This document shows positions 10,701-21,570 of a DNA stretch of 64,000 bases, piece after piece. The first letter of the stretch is position 1, and each line of letters begins with the position of its first letter. Made by a program: the position numbers and the translations under genes. This stretch comes from Holothuria scabra (Eukaryota; Echinodermata; Holothuroidea; Aspidochirotida; Holothuriidae), in assembly GCA_037179385.1 (NCBI GenBank), contig CM074181.1, positions 51,780,297-51,844,296 of the forward strand. Direction: 5' to 3'. The notes under the pieces were generated by a model, which saw only the letters and a list, made by a program, of their open reading frames with translations, was not told where the DNA came from and searched no databases.

Positions 10701-13346
10701 TATCAAGTGCTATATAAAGGTCATTTTATACTGTAAAGGTGTCAAACAATTACACATCGCAGTAAAACTGGACAGAATTAAACAGAAACTCCTTGTGTAA
10801 ACAAAGTTTCCCTGCTATAGCCTGGAGCTGAATACAGGGTATGCATAGCATATCTGACTGTCATCAAATTCTATAATTGGCATGGAGTTAGATGGGTTTA
10901 ACTATACACATCAACATGAATGTGTTATATAGTATCACCAATTTAGAAAAAGTTACATTGTGGAGGTAAAATCACCTAAAATTGTAAAAATGGGGGGTCC
11001 AGACACAGAGTAGTATTTCTCGCAAATATGGGAGTATTCATAACAATCAACAAGAATGTGAATGATGGTGATAGCAAAGTCAAAGGGTATACAGTATGAT
11101 CTTACATCCTCATGAAGTAAATAAGCATGGGTAAGGTAGGTGTGACTGATGCAGGCCCTATGTAGTCAGGACCAAATCATCCCTCCATTTACTGGGGACT
11201 CCATTTCCCCCAATTTCTACCGTAGATTATACTTGGTACAATCTGGTTTCAGGAAAGGAATCCTACAGTTCTTGCAATCTTGATTTTATAAAGCCATTGA
11301 TGTTAGGGCGGTAGTCAGTGAGAGACAAGTAGATGATGGTTAAAAAAATGGAGAAAGGAAGGAATTCAAAAGCCAGTAGATGTTTTAAATGGGACCAATA
11401 TAGTACTGTGACCACTGGTTGTTGTAGAAGTCCATTAATGTCATACAAATTATTAGAGTACATTTACCCTAGATCAGGATCTGACCATGGCTCAAGATCA
11501 AAATCTGTAGTGTGAAAGCTGATCAGATCTGGATCAGTTTGCATGACTTTGATCCTGGTAAGAGGAAAGGATCAGACTGCTAGCAGGCAATCAAAACTTG
11601 TAGTTAAAATTCTGTAATGTATCAAAAGGGTGACCCAATATCAGTCCTATTTTTCAACTCAATTTATTTGGAGATTACTTTCACTGAAGAACCCATTCAT
11701 GTGTAGATGGTGATCAGAGCATGAGTGTAAAATGCGGCCATGCATGATCCAGAAAAACAAGTAGTTTGATGATTAATCTACTGATAAGTTTGGGCGATTA
11801 GATTCAGATCTAGTGTAAATGCATACACCCTCTGTTGCCTGCTCCTTATTTAAGAACAGGAAAGAAGCCAAAAATTGATCAAGCAGTGTGGGCCAAAAAG
11901 ATCCTCTTTTCCCTCATGGTGCCTGCCAATTAGTCACACATGGGGTCACAAAGGGAACAATCACATGAAAATTGAATGATTTGATTTAAAGCAAATATCC
12001 TGATGTTATGTTTTGCAGTCTCTAATTTACTCTTAATATTTGCCTCAATTTTATTGTGCTTTTATCTGCAGGAGGTGGCTCAGCACTACTACCTGCCCCC
12101 ATCCCGCCTGTCACTTTGCGTGTCAAGCAGCAAATTACAACGTTACTAGCATCAAGGGGGGCTTCCATCCAAGAACTGAATATTGTACGGTCAAGCATAT
12201 CTTTGTTAAAAGGGGGTAAACTGGCTCAACTAGCAAGGCCTGCACAGGTGAGAAGATTACTGTATTTTATAGGAACTCTCCAAATTATTTATTGTAATAA
12301 TTGATCATCTCATTTCCCTTCACAGTGTCACATTTTATATCTGAGCTCAGGAATGTCATATGAAGATGTGAGTTGGACTGTTAAAATTCATTTTTCATGC
12401 TCTTTAATGTATACTTTTGAATTTTTTTACTTGAGGTACACTTGTTTTCTTTCTTTTTGTCTTTTCTTTTCTCCATCTCCAGGTTATTTCACTTATACTG
12501 TCTGACATTATTGGGGACCCATTGGATCTAATTGCCAGTGGACCAACTGTGCTCAGCTCATTTTGTGCCAAAGATTGCTTTGAAGTTATCACAAAATACA
12601 CAAGCCCAGGTGAAATACCTAGTGCCATTAACAATGCCGTTAGTAGCAATGGCAACTCTGTAACAAACGAACAGTTTGATCATGTCAACAATGTAATAGT
12701 TGGAAACAATTCAAAAGCTGTCATTGCTGCCAAAGAAACTTCTGAAAAGTTTGGCTTTAAAACTTTTATTTTATCTACTTCTATTTGTGGTGAGGCCAAA
12801 ATAGTTGGCAAATATTTTGCTGAATTAGCCCAGGTGATCTGCACGATGCTCCAAGATCCAGATGCAAATGATGCAGGGACAACAAAGCTTATTGAATTGC
12901 TCCATTTATTAAATGCCAAGGATAGTATTATGGAATCTATCCTGAAAAGGCTTGTTGAGAAGAAACCCATTTGCCTTATTGGTGCTGGTGAAACAACTGT
13001 TACTTTACATGGAAAAGGCAAAGGGGGCAGAAACCAGGAGATGGCTTTGGCTGCTGCTGTTGCTATGGATACAGCTGCTTCCAGTTTCAAGAACTATCAT
13101 GTGATATTCTTGTCAGGAGGAACAGATGGCCAAGATGGACCTACTGATGCTGCTGGGGCCTGGGTCCATCCTGACATTGTTAAAGAAGCACTGTTTTGCA
13201 ATCAATCCCCTGTCAACTCGCTTGAACATAATGATTCTTACACATTTTTCAGTAACTTTGCAAAAGGGAGATATCTGTTAAAGACAGGGCTGACTGGCAC
13301 TAATGTTATGGATGTTCAGATTTTGTTGATAGCTCCAAGGACTTAA
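7771..13346 (+). CDS. GLYCTK: Glycerate kinase (MOFRL family), four coding exons
   Basis: Phosphorylates D-glycerate with ATP in serine and fructose catabolism; the animal enzyme is mitochondrial and cytosolic. I read exons 7771-8237, 9686-9837, 12072-12247 and 12483-13346, all with GT-AG borders and phases that join without a break, giving 552 residues (the human enzyme is 523). The first 60 residues are rich in Arg, Ser and His and poor in acids, suiting a mitochondrial leader. Family landmarks follow in order: VAFGKA (114-119), the glycine-rich SGGGSALLPAP loop (from 206), GETTVT (434-439), GGRNQE (446-451) and the MOFRL motif SGGTDGQDGPTDAAGAW (476-492). The ending with GLTGTNVMD also matches the family. 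Possible poly(A) signals are ATTAAA at 13669 and AATAAA at 13848. I see no lesion. The 5' untranslated exon and promoter were not found. Confidence 0.95.
8238..9685 (+). other. GLYCTK intron 1
   Basis: Begins GTTTGT and ends with TTCACTTTCAG. It holds a two-unit tandem repeat at 9246-9405 and a 17-base C run at 9498-9514. No further exon is needed, because the phase across it (codon split AG|T) is satisfied. Confidence 0.85.
9246..9405 (+). repeat. Two-unit tandem repeat of about 81 bp in GLYCTK intron 1
   Basis: Unit 1 begins at 9246 with GGGGATTGTCTAAGT and unit 2 at 9327 with GGGGATTATCTTAGT. Both continue with GACCATTTGTCATTGGTATG. A third, solitary copy is found at 29330-29412. The dispersed copy suggests a transposable origin for the unit. 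Confidence 0.75.
9838..12071 (+). other. GLYCTK intron 2
   Basis: Begins GTGAGAATAC and ends TTTATCTGCAG. It interrupts the conserved glycine-rich SGGGS loop after the first base of a Gly codon. A segment at about 10430-10650 is related to 20025-20260, and part of it to 44930-45030. No coding exon is seen within it. Confidence 0.85.
10430..10650 (+). repeat. Dispersed repeat, copy in GLYCTK intron 2
   Basis: Shares CACCCATAACT, TTTCCTTTCAAAGTA-like and GTGAGAGAAATGTTTTTGCA-like blocks, in the same order and spacing, with 20025-20260. The second half of the motif (TCACATGACT, GAGCCAATC, GAAACA) is shared with 44930-45030. The element class is unknown. Confidence 0.55.
12248..12482 (+). other. 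GLYCTK intron 3, largely derived from a MITE
   Basis: Only 235 bases long, from GTGAGAAG to CATCTCCAG. About half of it (12330-12443) is one arm of the inverted-repeat family found complete at 36606-37154 and 14835-15412. Confidence 0.85.
12330..12443 (+). mobile_element. Half copy (one arm) of the AAGTGTACCTCAAG MITE family
   Basis: Matches the right arm of the element at 36606-37154. Shared words in the same order are CATTTTATATCT, AGCTCAGGAATGTC, TATGAAGAT, GAGTTGGACTGTTA, CATTTTTCATGCT and the terminal CTTGAGGTACACTT. Similarity is high enough to be judged by eye. The left arm is absent. Confidence 0.8.
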
Positions 13347-14834
13347 ATACAAAAAATTGTTGAAATGAAAAGTAGTATATTACAGAGGTATTATAAAATA
13401 GTTTTGTATTTGAGTGAATGTTAATTATGTAAGAATTATATAAGAGAAGCAGTCTTGTCAGGTCACCAAGTTTTGAAAGAGAAATGACCCAAGGAATTGC
13501 ATCAATTTCTGTCATAGGAACAATATAGTACTCAAGTCACATTAGAAGCAGCAAATGACATTACTGCAGGATTAGGAGAATTGTCAAATTGCTGCAACAG
13601 TCAGCAAATTGATGCTAATCATTTTGCATGTCTCCTTTCCTTTTCTTCTCCACTAATGTGTTTCTGACATTAAACTAATGGAAACTGTACAACCCCCTCC
13701 CTCCCAACCCCTGAACAATTCAATTCAATTGTATGCTCATGTGATTTACAGCAACAGGTCCATAAAGCATTTCCATTTCCCAGACCAATCTGAAGTTATC
13801 CTCTGATTTATCCTCAGATTCATCCTTGGTTTCATCCTCAGATCTAGAATAAATGTGAGGAATCAAAAGCTGAATCCCCTCTGATATCAAAGAAAAGGAT
13901 GAATCCTGTGATAGCTTCAGACTGGTCATTGTGGACATTGATGAGTAGAACTTCAGTCTGAAGTAAAAGACCAAGTTTCCTGAAGGAGCAGTACTGTGCA
14001 ATAAGGTCAAAGGTCAATGAGCACCACTTTTACATTTGTTTTAGCTGATGGGGGGATGTAAACAAACATAGAACAGTATGCTATGGGCCAATCTACTCAG
14101 TGCTCACGATTTTTTCTTACCAGTTGACCCAAGCAGAAAGGTCACTAATGCATAGGCAGATATAAACTTCAAACTGGTCTATTGGTACAAGTCACAAAAA
14201 AGTTGTCACTGTAAGACTGGGTGAACAGCTGTTTTATGGTATAAAAATTTCCTTCAGTTCCCTTCAATTTGACTTCAAATGTGCAATAAGTGGTTGGTAT
14301 AATTATTACACTGTGTGATGAAGAATGATTTATACACTCTTTCAAGAACTGCATTATTGCTAAAGAAAAAGAAACCAATACAAGTGTGTTCGTATGTACA
14401 TAATTTTTATTCCATTTATAATATATGATTGCACAAAAAATACAACAAATTTCTGTATCATATGTAATAAACAAATTTTAAATATGAACCAAACATGACT
14501 TTGATTCTGTCCTTTTTTTGCAGGGCTGGTGGTTGGTTAATGAGTAAAACTGATCTGCTGAAATAATACCTTTTAACTTGGCAAAATATACCTTCTGACA
14601 ATCTGTGGATCATACATGATGTCAGAAGTTGTAGTTGCAACTTTCATCAGAATACAAATCCATAACAACTTTTGACCATAAGGAGACAGGACAGAGTGGG
14701 CAAAGACAAAGTCTGCCAAACAAAAAAGCAAAGAAAATAAATTATGCCAAAATTTAAGTAGATATTATCCCTCTCCCCTCAAAAAAAAAAAAAAAAAATA
14801 TTGACCTTTTTGCTTCACATTCCATGGTCTGTTT
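13347..14834. other. GLYCTK 3' region, no further gene seen
   Basis: Contains the candidate poly(A) signals of GLYCTK (ATTAAA at 13669-13674, AATAAA at 13848-13853). Open frames on the minus strand at 13720-14010 and 14169-14474 have no recognisable domain or splice context, and I do not call them. Confidence 0.5.
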
Positions 14835-15412
14835 AAGTGTACTGCGAGTCAAAAAATTAAAAGATAAATATTTAACAGCATGAAAAATGGATTCTGACAG
14901 TCTAACTTTCGCCTTCATAGGACATCCTTGAGCCGAGATATGAAATGTTGACATTTCTTTACTTAAAACAAATTAGTTTGTTGCACAATAATTTGTGACT
15001 TTCTTATTGTACGACTCACATTACCTGATCTGTTTCCCTTTAAAATTAAAATTGTTTCAGTGACTTTGAACACTTCCTGTTTGCTTACATAGCATGTTGC
15101 ACAGAGAGGGCGTAATTAATTACATCACCCCAAAAGAGTAAGAGTGCTATCACCTCTTGGTACAACGTACACATACAGTAAATTTTAGAAAAACAAAGAA
15201 ATACAAAGATTGTAATTTGAGTAGCACAACAATGACATCACAAATTGTGCAATTATGCAATGTACCATTTTATTTGAGTGAATAAACATTAGCATTTTAC
15301 ATCTCAACTGAGAGAGAATGTCCTGTGTAGATGGGGCTAGCTGGACTGTTAGATCTCATTTTTTATGTTGTTTAATAGTTATTTTTTGAACTTTTTGACT
15401 TGAGATACACTT
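14835..15412. mobile_element. AAGTGTACCTCAAG MITE, copy A
   Basis: Ends are AAGTGTACTGCGAGTC on the left and GACTTGAGATACACTT on the right, with long arms that are imperfect reverse complements. The interior shares CACAATAATTTGTGACTTTC, CACAGAGAGGG and TACATCACCCC with the copy at 36606-37154. It has no coding capacity and is a long-TIR MITE of unassigned superfamily. Confidence 0.85.
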
Positions 15413-17690
15413 TAAACAAAAGAGTTATACCTTCTTAGTAATGATAGTTCATTTTAAACTGCTTCCATAGCATAACTTTAAGCAATCTTTATTATTCTGA
15501 AACACCTATAAGCATTAACCCCACTAAAACTGTGAAGTTTCTGGACAGAAGAATCGCATTACTAGAAGGAAAATCACTCCTTACATATCATTGTCCAAAA
15601 CAAAGCACTCAAGCTCCTTCCAATTAACCAATCATTACCACATTTTGCATAATTTGAACATTCAACAGCCCCCCAAAATTTAGGCTTGTAGTCTCGCTTT
15701 CTAGAGTGCATAAAAACAGCAACGACCTATGATGCTTTTGACATGTAAGTTCCATCCATGCAATGTGGATATTACTAATTTGACTAATCAAAAGTAAAAG
15801 CAAAAAGCTACATTTCTACATTTGGTAGCATCACAGGCCTACAGCAGGTAGTTTTCTGTGAGGGGGCAAGAGCATTTTCCCAAATAATGTATCATGTTTT
15901 ACCCAAATGCACCATTTGCTTTTGCGCGAATTGGAAGGGAGAGTGCCCCCCTGCACCCCCACCTCGTACGTCTATGGGTAGCATGCTGTAGACAGTCTAG
16001 GGCAGCACCTCATTACAGGGGTACCTGACCAGGAATGCCACTGTTACAAATTACAGGGTAGTCATGGTTTATACACCACATGCTGCCCACCCTACCTACA
16101 ATCTTGTGTTTCCATGCATGAGTGATGAAATCTGTTTGTATGAAAGTCCACTTACTTGTCACAAATCTGTAACTGGTAAGATCCAACGACACATCCTTGT
16201 CCCCTCCCCAAAAGGTCCCGCTTAAAGGAATATTTCCTTCCAAGATAGTTGAATATTTTGCAAGGGGAGGGGTCTTGTCAGTGAAGTACCTTTTATCCTT
16301 ATCTTCTCTGAGGGTACTTATTCTTAGAGAAAGTTTACTGCTACATTACTCCATAACTAACAGGAATGCTGTTTGTTGATTCTTACATCTTTTACTGAAC
16401 ATTTGTTTTACATTTTTTAAATTCCCTTCTAAGGAAAAAGCAAAATCTTTTCGGTGTCAGTCCTTTAGATTTTCATGGAAAATGAAAGTACTGTATGGTA
16501 CATAGTAGATTGAAAAAAATCAGTGTTATAGTGCTCACCATTAACACAAATTTGAACATTGTTATCTCAACCTCGATTATATTTTTTCTTTTTAAGAATG
16601 CTGAAGTGCATAACGAAATATTCTAGTTCTAGAGCATCAATCATTGCTTCCACAATGTTCCATCAATACATTGTATACACTTCCACTATTGCACTTTCTG
16701 TTCATGCTTCATTCTGTACTTGAAATAACATTCAAAACTATTGAAAGAATGTAGGAAGTGACTGATCACTGAAGAAATAAAAATATTGAAACTTATTCTT
16801 CAAATACTACTCCTCTGGAGATTTGATACTGTATATCACCTTCACTTCCTTCTTTTGGGAAACTTACTTAGTACCTCCAATGTGTTCCAACATACTTCCA
16901 GTACTGTATTTGAACACCAGTGAACCATTTCCAATTCCTTCTTGTTCTTGTGAGGTTACAAATATGGTTGTCATTCTTCTCATCAGATGGCAAATGACTT
17001 CTGCCTTGTTTGGTTAACAGTCTTGTACAGGAAAGTAGGGAAAGAATAGCACAGAAATGAACCGCAAGGTCATGTGTTACAAAACTGATTTCTCAGTTTA
17101 AGAGACCATTATGGTGCCTTGATATACTGTACATCTGGTCTTTCAGTAAATCAATGTCTGATCACTCCTTGTACAATGCTCATTTCTCACTCTGTCTTCT
17201 GATGACCTGTATTTACACTGAAACAAATAACAGAAAAAAATCCATTACCATCCAACAAGTGGTACTGAACATAACATCCATTCTTCTTTGTAACATTCTG
17301 TCATAAAGAGTAACCAAGGGGCTATTGTTTGGGGGAGAGAGCAGGTCTGGAACCCAATAATAATTCCAAGCCCCTACAAAGTTGCACATAATTTTGTATA
17401 CGGTAGTGGTGTGCATACAGTTACAGTACTATATGCTAAGAAAAGATGGTCATATAATAGCACCCCTCCATAAAAGAGCATTTAGAATGTATCTACATGT
17501 AGTAGTTCTCCCAAATTATGTCCTCTACCAGGCATAAAAACTCACTTTTTTTAGCATCCCTTTAAATTTTGGGATAAAAAACAAATAACAAACTAGAGCT
17601 AAAAAAGTTTAAACAAAACTTTAGAATACTAGTAACAGATCACTAAACAAGCAACATTACATCAGGCTACCAGCTCTTTCAACATTCACT
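15413..17690. other. Stretch without a recognisable gene
   Basis: AT-rich sequence with no supported exon, RNA gene or defined transposon end. Confidence 0.5.
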
Positions 17691-18350
17691 GAAGAAAAGT
17701 GTTATGTATTTTGCAGTTACACAAAATGGACCCTAGGGACCATCTTTGGCCTTCGATCTAAAATCCCTGAACACCCAAACCATATCACTAAGAATATTTA
17801 TGATACACCATCAATAGTGTTCAAGAGAATCTGTAGAAGGAGAAGCATTTTATAGAACTTAATAAAATGTACTGTAAGGTACATACAGTAAGGCACCTTG
17901 GACCAAAGATTCCTGAACACTCCAGATAGTCCACCTAAAGAACATTGTGTCTAAGTTTCAAACAAATCCCAATTCTAATTGCAGGAAAAGTGCTAGATGT
18001 ATTTTGCAATAATACAAAAAATGGGTTCTTGGATTCCAGAATTCCTGAACACCCCAAAAAAACCAACACCAGAGTATTAAAAAAAATTACTATTATGACA
18101 AAACACCAACATAGTGCAAAAGAATCTGTAGGAGAAGGAGCATTTTTCAGAGTTTTATGAAATGGGCTGTAGGATCAACATGACACCTTTGACAAAAAAG
18201 TCCTGAGCACCTTGTATTGCCAATAACTCGGGGAACATTTGTGTCCAACTTTTAAATGAATTCATGAAAGCATGTGGGGCTAGAAGCATTTTGAACAATT
18301 GTAAACAGTTGATAGATGGATACTGTAAATGCCCTGTGATCACAATAGCT
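17690..18350 (+). repeat. Diverged tandem array, four units of about 145 bp
   Basis: The landmark TCCTGAACAC (or a one-base variant) recurs at 17765, 17911, 18043 and 18201, so spacings are 146, 132 and 158 bases. It is accompanied by GTATTTTGCA, ACAAAATGG-like and AAGAATCTGTAG-like blocks at matching offsets. The units are well diverged, so the array is old. It has no coding frame and may be a relic satellite. Confidence 0.65.
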
Positions 18351-19193
18351 AACATCAGCTTTGCTGATGATCTAAAATCGACAATTTGCTTGGATTTAAA
18401 TTCTCAGGCAGTAGTTTGTATTACTGTGCATCACTAAGATATTAAATTTATGAGTTCTTTTCAAAATTTAATGACATTTCCAAGATATTTGCTACAGTAT
18501 CCTCAGCAAAAGTTTATGATATTTTCAGGCCTAAAAATTAGGCACTGGTGGTAAAATTTTCTGATCTTTGAGAAAACAAGAACTTTGGTTTTGAGCAAAT
18601 TGAGTTTTCAATTTGAAAATTATGTGATTATGTGTCACTGAGTTCTCTCTGGAATTCACATCCTTACTGCAGGCAATATGAGATGAAAATCAAAGGGGTA
18701 TAAATACTAGGAAGGGGCATTCATTAGAGTAATAAGGTGTGCAAGGTATGTATAAAGCATTAGTTTTCACTTTAACAAGATAGTAATGTAGGGCCTGTAG
18801 GTACAATTTTCATTAATTAAGATTGACTGTGTGTATCGTTAAAAATATTAATTAACAAGGGAGTCAATGTCACAACTAAACTTGACTGAACATGTGTAAA
18901 GACTGACCATCTGTCATTAATTCAAATTACTTACAGTATTTCAGGAGCTTGAGTCACGTTCATTTGTAATCAAATTGATAACCAAATTATGCCTCAGTAG
19001 ATGAACATGGATGGAAAAAGCAGTACTTTGGGAAGCTCCTTGCTGGGAAATCACTGTACTTTAAAGGAAATTAGGGCACTTGGTGGGAGGAAAATTTAGC
19101 TTGTTATGTACAAGCATCATGTAAAAATTGTGGAAAATATGACTTGCTTGCAGCTTTGAAAAATTTAAACATTTCTTCCAGCTTTGGTACTGT
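18351..19193. other. Stretch without a recognisable gene
   Basis: No supported exon. This region could hold the 3' untranslated region or further exons of the minus-strand membrane-protein gene at 19433-19723, but no splice-bounded coding segment stands out. Confidence 0.4.
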
Positions 19194-19196
19194 AGC

Positions 19197-19380
19197 TACA
19201 ATCCTGGACAAAATTATCCCAGACAAATCCTCTGCATCCCATCTCAGTGTTGGTTTCGAGGATGAACGTTTTTGAAAAATGCGCACGCTTCTTTTTCTCA
19301 ATATTGAATAAGGGGTGGCAGGGAAAATATGCTTATGTGACATGTCAAGAAGTGTCCCAATATTTTTGTCCAGGATTGTA
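19197..19380. mobile_element. Short mariner-like MITE with TA boundaries
   Basis: Inverted ends TACAATCCTGGACAAAA (from 19197) and TTTTGTCCAGGATTGTA (to 19380) are perfect reverse complements. The symmetry even runs three bases further on each side (AGC and GCT), giving 20-base arms at 19194-19213 and 19364-19383. A TA dinucleotide at each border fits Tc1/mariner target choice. The minus-strand open frame inside it is a product of the element, not a gene. Confidence 0.8.
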
Positions 19381-19432
19381 GCTGATCGCTGCTGTTCATT
19401 TCCTTCCAGTAAACAACACTAGTGTGCAGCTC

Positions 19433-19723
19433 TTACTTTTTTTTCTCTTTCTGTTGTGACTTTTCTGTGAAGCTCTGCATCTGGAGGATTTCAGAAACCT
19501 CCTCGCCAAACAGTCTCCATGATATCCAAACTGCAGTGCACAGAATCAGTAATATGTAGAACAGCCACCAGCACATCTGGACATAGATATCACCCGAATA
19601 GTACAATGCCAGAAGAGTTTCATTGCTGGCTTCATCCACAGAAACATTTCCTGAACTTTCATTGCCTTCCCTGACTTCAGAGGGTGGTTGAGAAGCTTCA
19701 GAATGAAATTCCTTTTCTGCCAT
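19433..19723 (-). CDS. Small single-pass membrane protein, unidentified
   Basis: The 96-residue frame has an acidic, Ser-rich N-terminal part with three N-glycosylation sequons (NES at 21, NVS at 26, NET at 34). A hydrophobic helix follows at about 51-69 (CWWLFYILLILCTAVWISW), then RLFGEEVSEI and a Lys-rich end. This suggests an outside N-terminus and a short cytoplasmic tail. A good acceptor (TTTTCCCCATCAG) ends at 19742, so the exon starts at 19741 and a 5' untranslated exon lies upstream. The frame stops in AAAAAAGTAAGAG, which is also a strong splice donor, so the protein may continue in another exon instead of ending here. I do not recognise the family. Confidence 0.55.
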   Translation of the reverse strand: MAEKEFHSEASQPPSEVREGNESSGNVSVDEASNETLLALYYSGDIYVQMCWWLFYILLILCTAVWISWRLFGEEVSEILQMQSFTEKSQQKEKKK

Positions 19724-20024
19724 GCTTTCAAATTAATCAATCTGATGGGGAAAAATTGAGTTTATCATTACTTATTATGGTTGCAGTATGTGGTTACTGA
19801 ATAAACATCACTCTCTCAATTATGCAGTGTGTAACAAGTGCAAGCACATTAACCCAGAGAAGTCTGGAAGAGTTTGACGCAAGGTTTTGCCCAACGCAGT
19901 CCAGATTTTGTGCTATTTGTAACTATCATGCACTGTCTTAGATGGAGATCTCTGTATCAAGTACAGTACAGATGGTAAGCCTACTACTTGGAACTTGGAA
20001 ATTTTTTTCCAGGGAATTAAAAAT

Positions 20025-20260
20025 AAAAAGCAGTCACCCATAACTCAATTTGAAATTACAAATAAATCTTAATACTAGTCACAACTTTTCTACAATTTCC
20101 TTTCAAAGTATCTTTCATTATATTTTAGGACATAATTATTGCAGGTAAACCAATAGTAAATTTAACAAGGAGGACAAATATTGTCACATGACTCTCAAGA
20201 GCCAATCATGAAACAGGACACTATACTTCACTACTTCAAGTTTGGGTGACTGCATTCCCC
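20025..20260 (+). repeat. Dispersed repeat, second copy
   Basis: Same block order as 10430-10650: CACCCATAACT, TTTCCTTTCAAAGTA, then ATTGTCACATGACTCTCAAG and GCCAATCATGAAACAGGACA. The last part also matches 44930-45030, and a fragment near 47915 carries GATTGGCTGTTGAGAGTC in inverse orientation. Confidence 0.6.
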
Positions 20261-20696
20261 CCCCCCCCCCCCTCTAAATTTTCTAGCTCATCATCTTCAC
20301 AGTGACAAAGGGGGCATAGGCATAAATCTGCATGCAAAAAGGGGGAGATGTATAGCCTTTGATATTTACTTTGTATAAATTACAGTCAAAGTGTGCATTT
20401 CCAAAACATATCCTTGCCTGCCCCCTCCCCCCCCCCAAATTAATGTCCATTCTCAGTTAATTTAAACTGGTGAATTCTAATCAGCTATAGGCCTATCGGT
20501 AATTTGTTGGCCCATGGAATTGTGGGGCCCAGCGAAGGATAAACAAACTGAACTCAGCACATGGTGTACAGCATTCCTTTGCTTTCGTGCAGTATGTGCA
20601 TGCACACAACAATATTGCCCAAATGTGACTAGCCAACTGAATTAAAATAGGGATTCAGCCCTACTCAATGGCAGATTAAAATTCATTTATACCAAA

Positions 20697-20850
20697 ATGG
20701 CAATTTAGACATGTCCACTGCACTGATTACACTTGCTGTAAGATCTCTCCCAATGTTATGGTTGGATTTACGAAAGAATGATGTCACCAGATTTTTATGT
20801 AAACTCCAATTTTGGAAAATACATGTTGTTGGTGCAGGATTGATTTTTCA
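20697..20850 (+). repeat. Fold-back element arm, copy 2
   Basis: GGCAATTTAGACA, TCCACTGCAC, ATGTTATGG and AAAGAATGAT-TCACCA blocks match 2572-2700 in order and spacing. The partner arm is less clear in this copy. Confidence 0.6.
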
Positions 20851-21054
20851 TCCCAAAGATGGTTCAAATTTCGGTTGTGCCCTAGAGTGTTGGCTAGCTT
20901 ATAGTATACTCAGTGTACCGTCCAGTGCGCACCTAAGAGCTCTGTCATTTCAAGATTTTTACAGGTTATGTTAATGCAGATGCGCACTCAACGGGCTCAC
21001 GCACTCGACGGTCACCCCATCATATAGGCCTAGGCTACTGCAGGGAATAGGAAT

Positions 21055-21570
21055 TGTGGGTGGAGATGGCTCGGTGGTTTGAGCGTACTGCCTTGCATAC
21101 TGAAGGTCCCCGCATCAAATCCCGGTGGAACCACATGGAAATTTTCCGGGGTCTAAAAATTAACTTGTTCAGCATACTGTAGCTGTTCACAGTGATGCTG
21201 AGGGGGTTTAAAATTGGTGAATTACAAAATTGGGTATTTGGTTGTCCGTTTCAGGAAGTTGTCCGTTTCAGGAAGTTGTCCGACTCAGGAAGTTGTCCGC
21301 TTGCTCAGTTCAGCTGTTGAGCAGTGGTGCAGAGCAAGTATAGCCTCCACCCCCTCCAGCCTTTGGGAAAGTGGCGAAAGACTGGGGATACGCTCACGTC
21401 CGTCGGATGGGGACGTTAAATGGCGGTCCTGGGAACAGGATTGGGAGCTATTAGTACACGCCTGCCTCGTTACCTCTGAGCACTAGTCGAAATGAGAAGG
21501 CGAAGTTCGCCGGTGTTCATCCATGCTCACTCTGGCATAGGGTCCATGATGAGCCAAAAGGCTTCCTGAC
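21055..21570 (+). mobile_element. tRNA-derived SINE
   Basis: The head carries pol III promoter-like boxes: box A-like TGGCTCGGTGG at 21067-21077 and box B-like GGTCCCCGCATCAAATCCC at 21105-21123, the right distance apart for a tRNA. The body holds a 17-bp tandem repeat (21241-21300). Its 3' half includes GGGGACGTTAAATGGCGGTC, a string that looks like the GTCGGATGGGACGTTAAA-type core seen in several animal SINEs; that link is from memory. The 3' end is not sharply defined. It is not a functional tRNA gene, because the stems do not pair fully. Confidence 0.65.
21241..21300 (+). repeat. 17-bp tandem repeat, 3.5 copies
   Basis: GTTGTCCGTTTCAGGAA starts at 21241, 21258 and 21275 (the last with two changes), followed by a partial unit at 21292. 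It lies in the middle of the SINE body. Confidence 0.9.

Larger units (their letters stand above)
19750..21054. other. Repeat-rich stretch without a recognisable coding exon
   Basis: Holds a second copy of the dispersed repeat (20025-20260), a 16-base C run at 20257-20272 and an arm of the fold-back element at 20697-20850. It may also hold the 5' end of the membrane-protein gene on the minus strand, which I could not locate. Confidence 0.5.

Noticed and set aside
12680..13090. 136-codon minus-strand frame opposite GLYCTK exon 4
   Set aside because: Shadow of the long GLYCTK exon.
19104..19343. 79-codon minus-strand frame downstream of the membrane-protein exon
   Set aside because: It lies mostly inside the mariner-like MITE (19197-19380) and follows its arm sequence.
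21067..21123. Functional tRNA gene
   Set aside because: The box A and box B words are present, but the acceptor and anticodon stems do not pair properly and the sequence continues into a SINE body.
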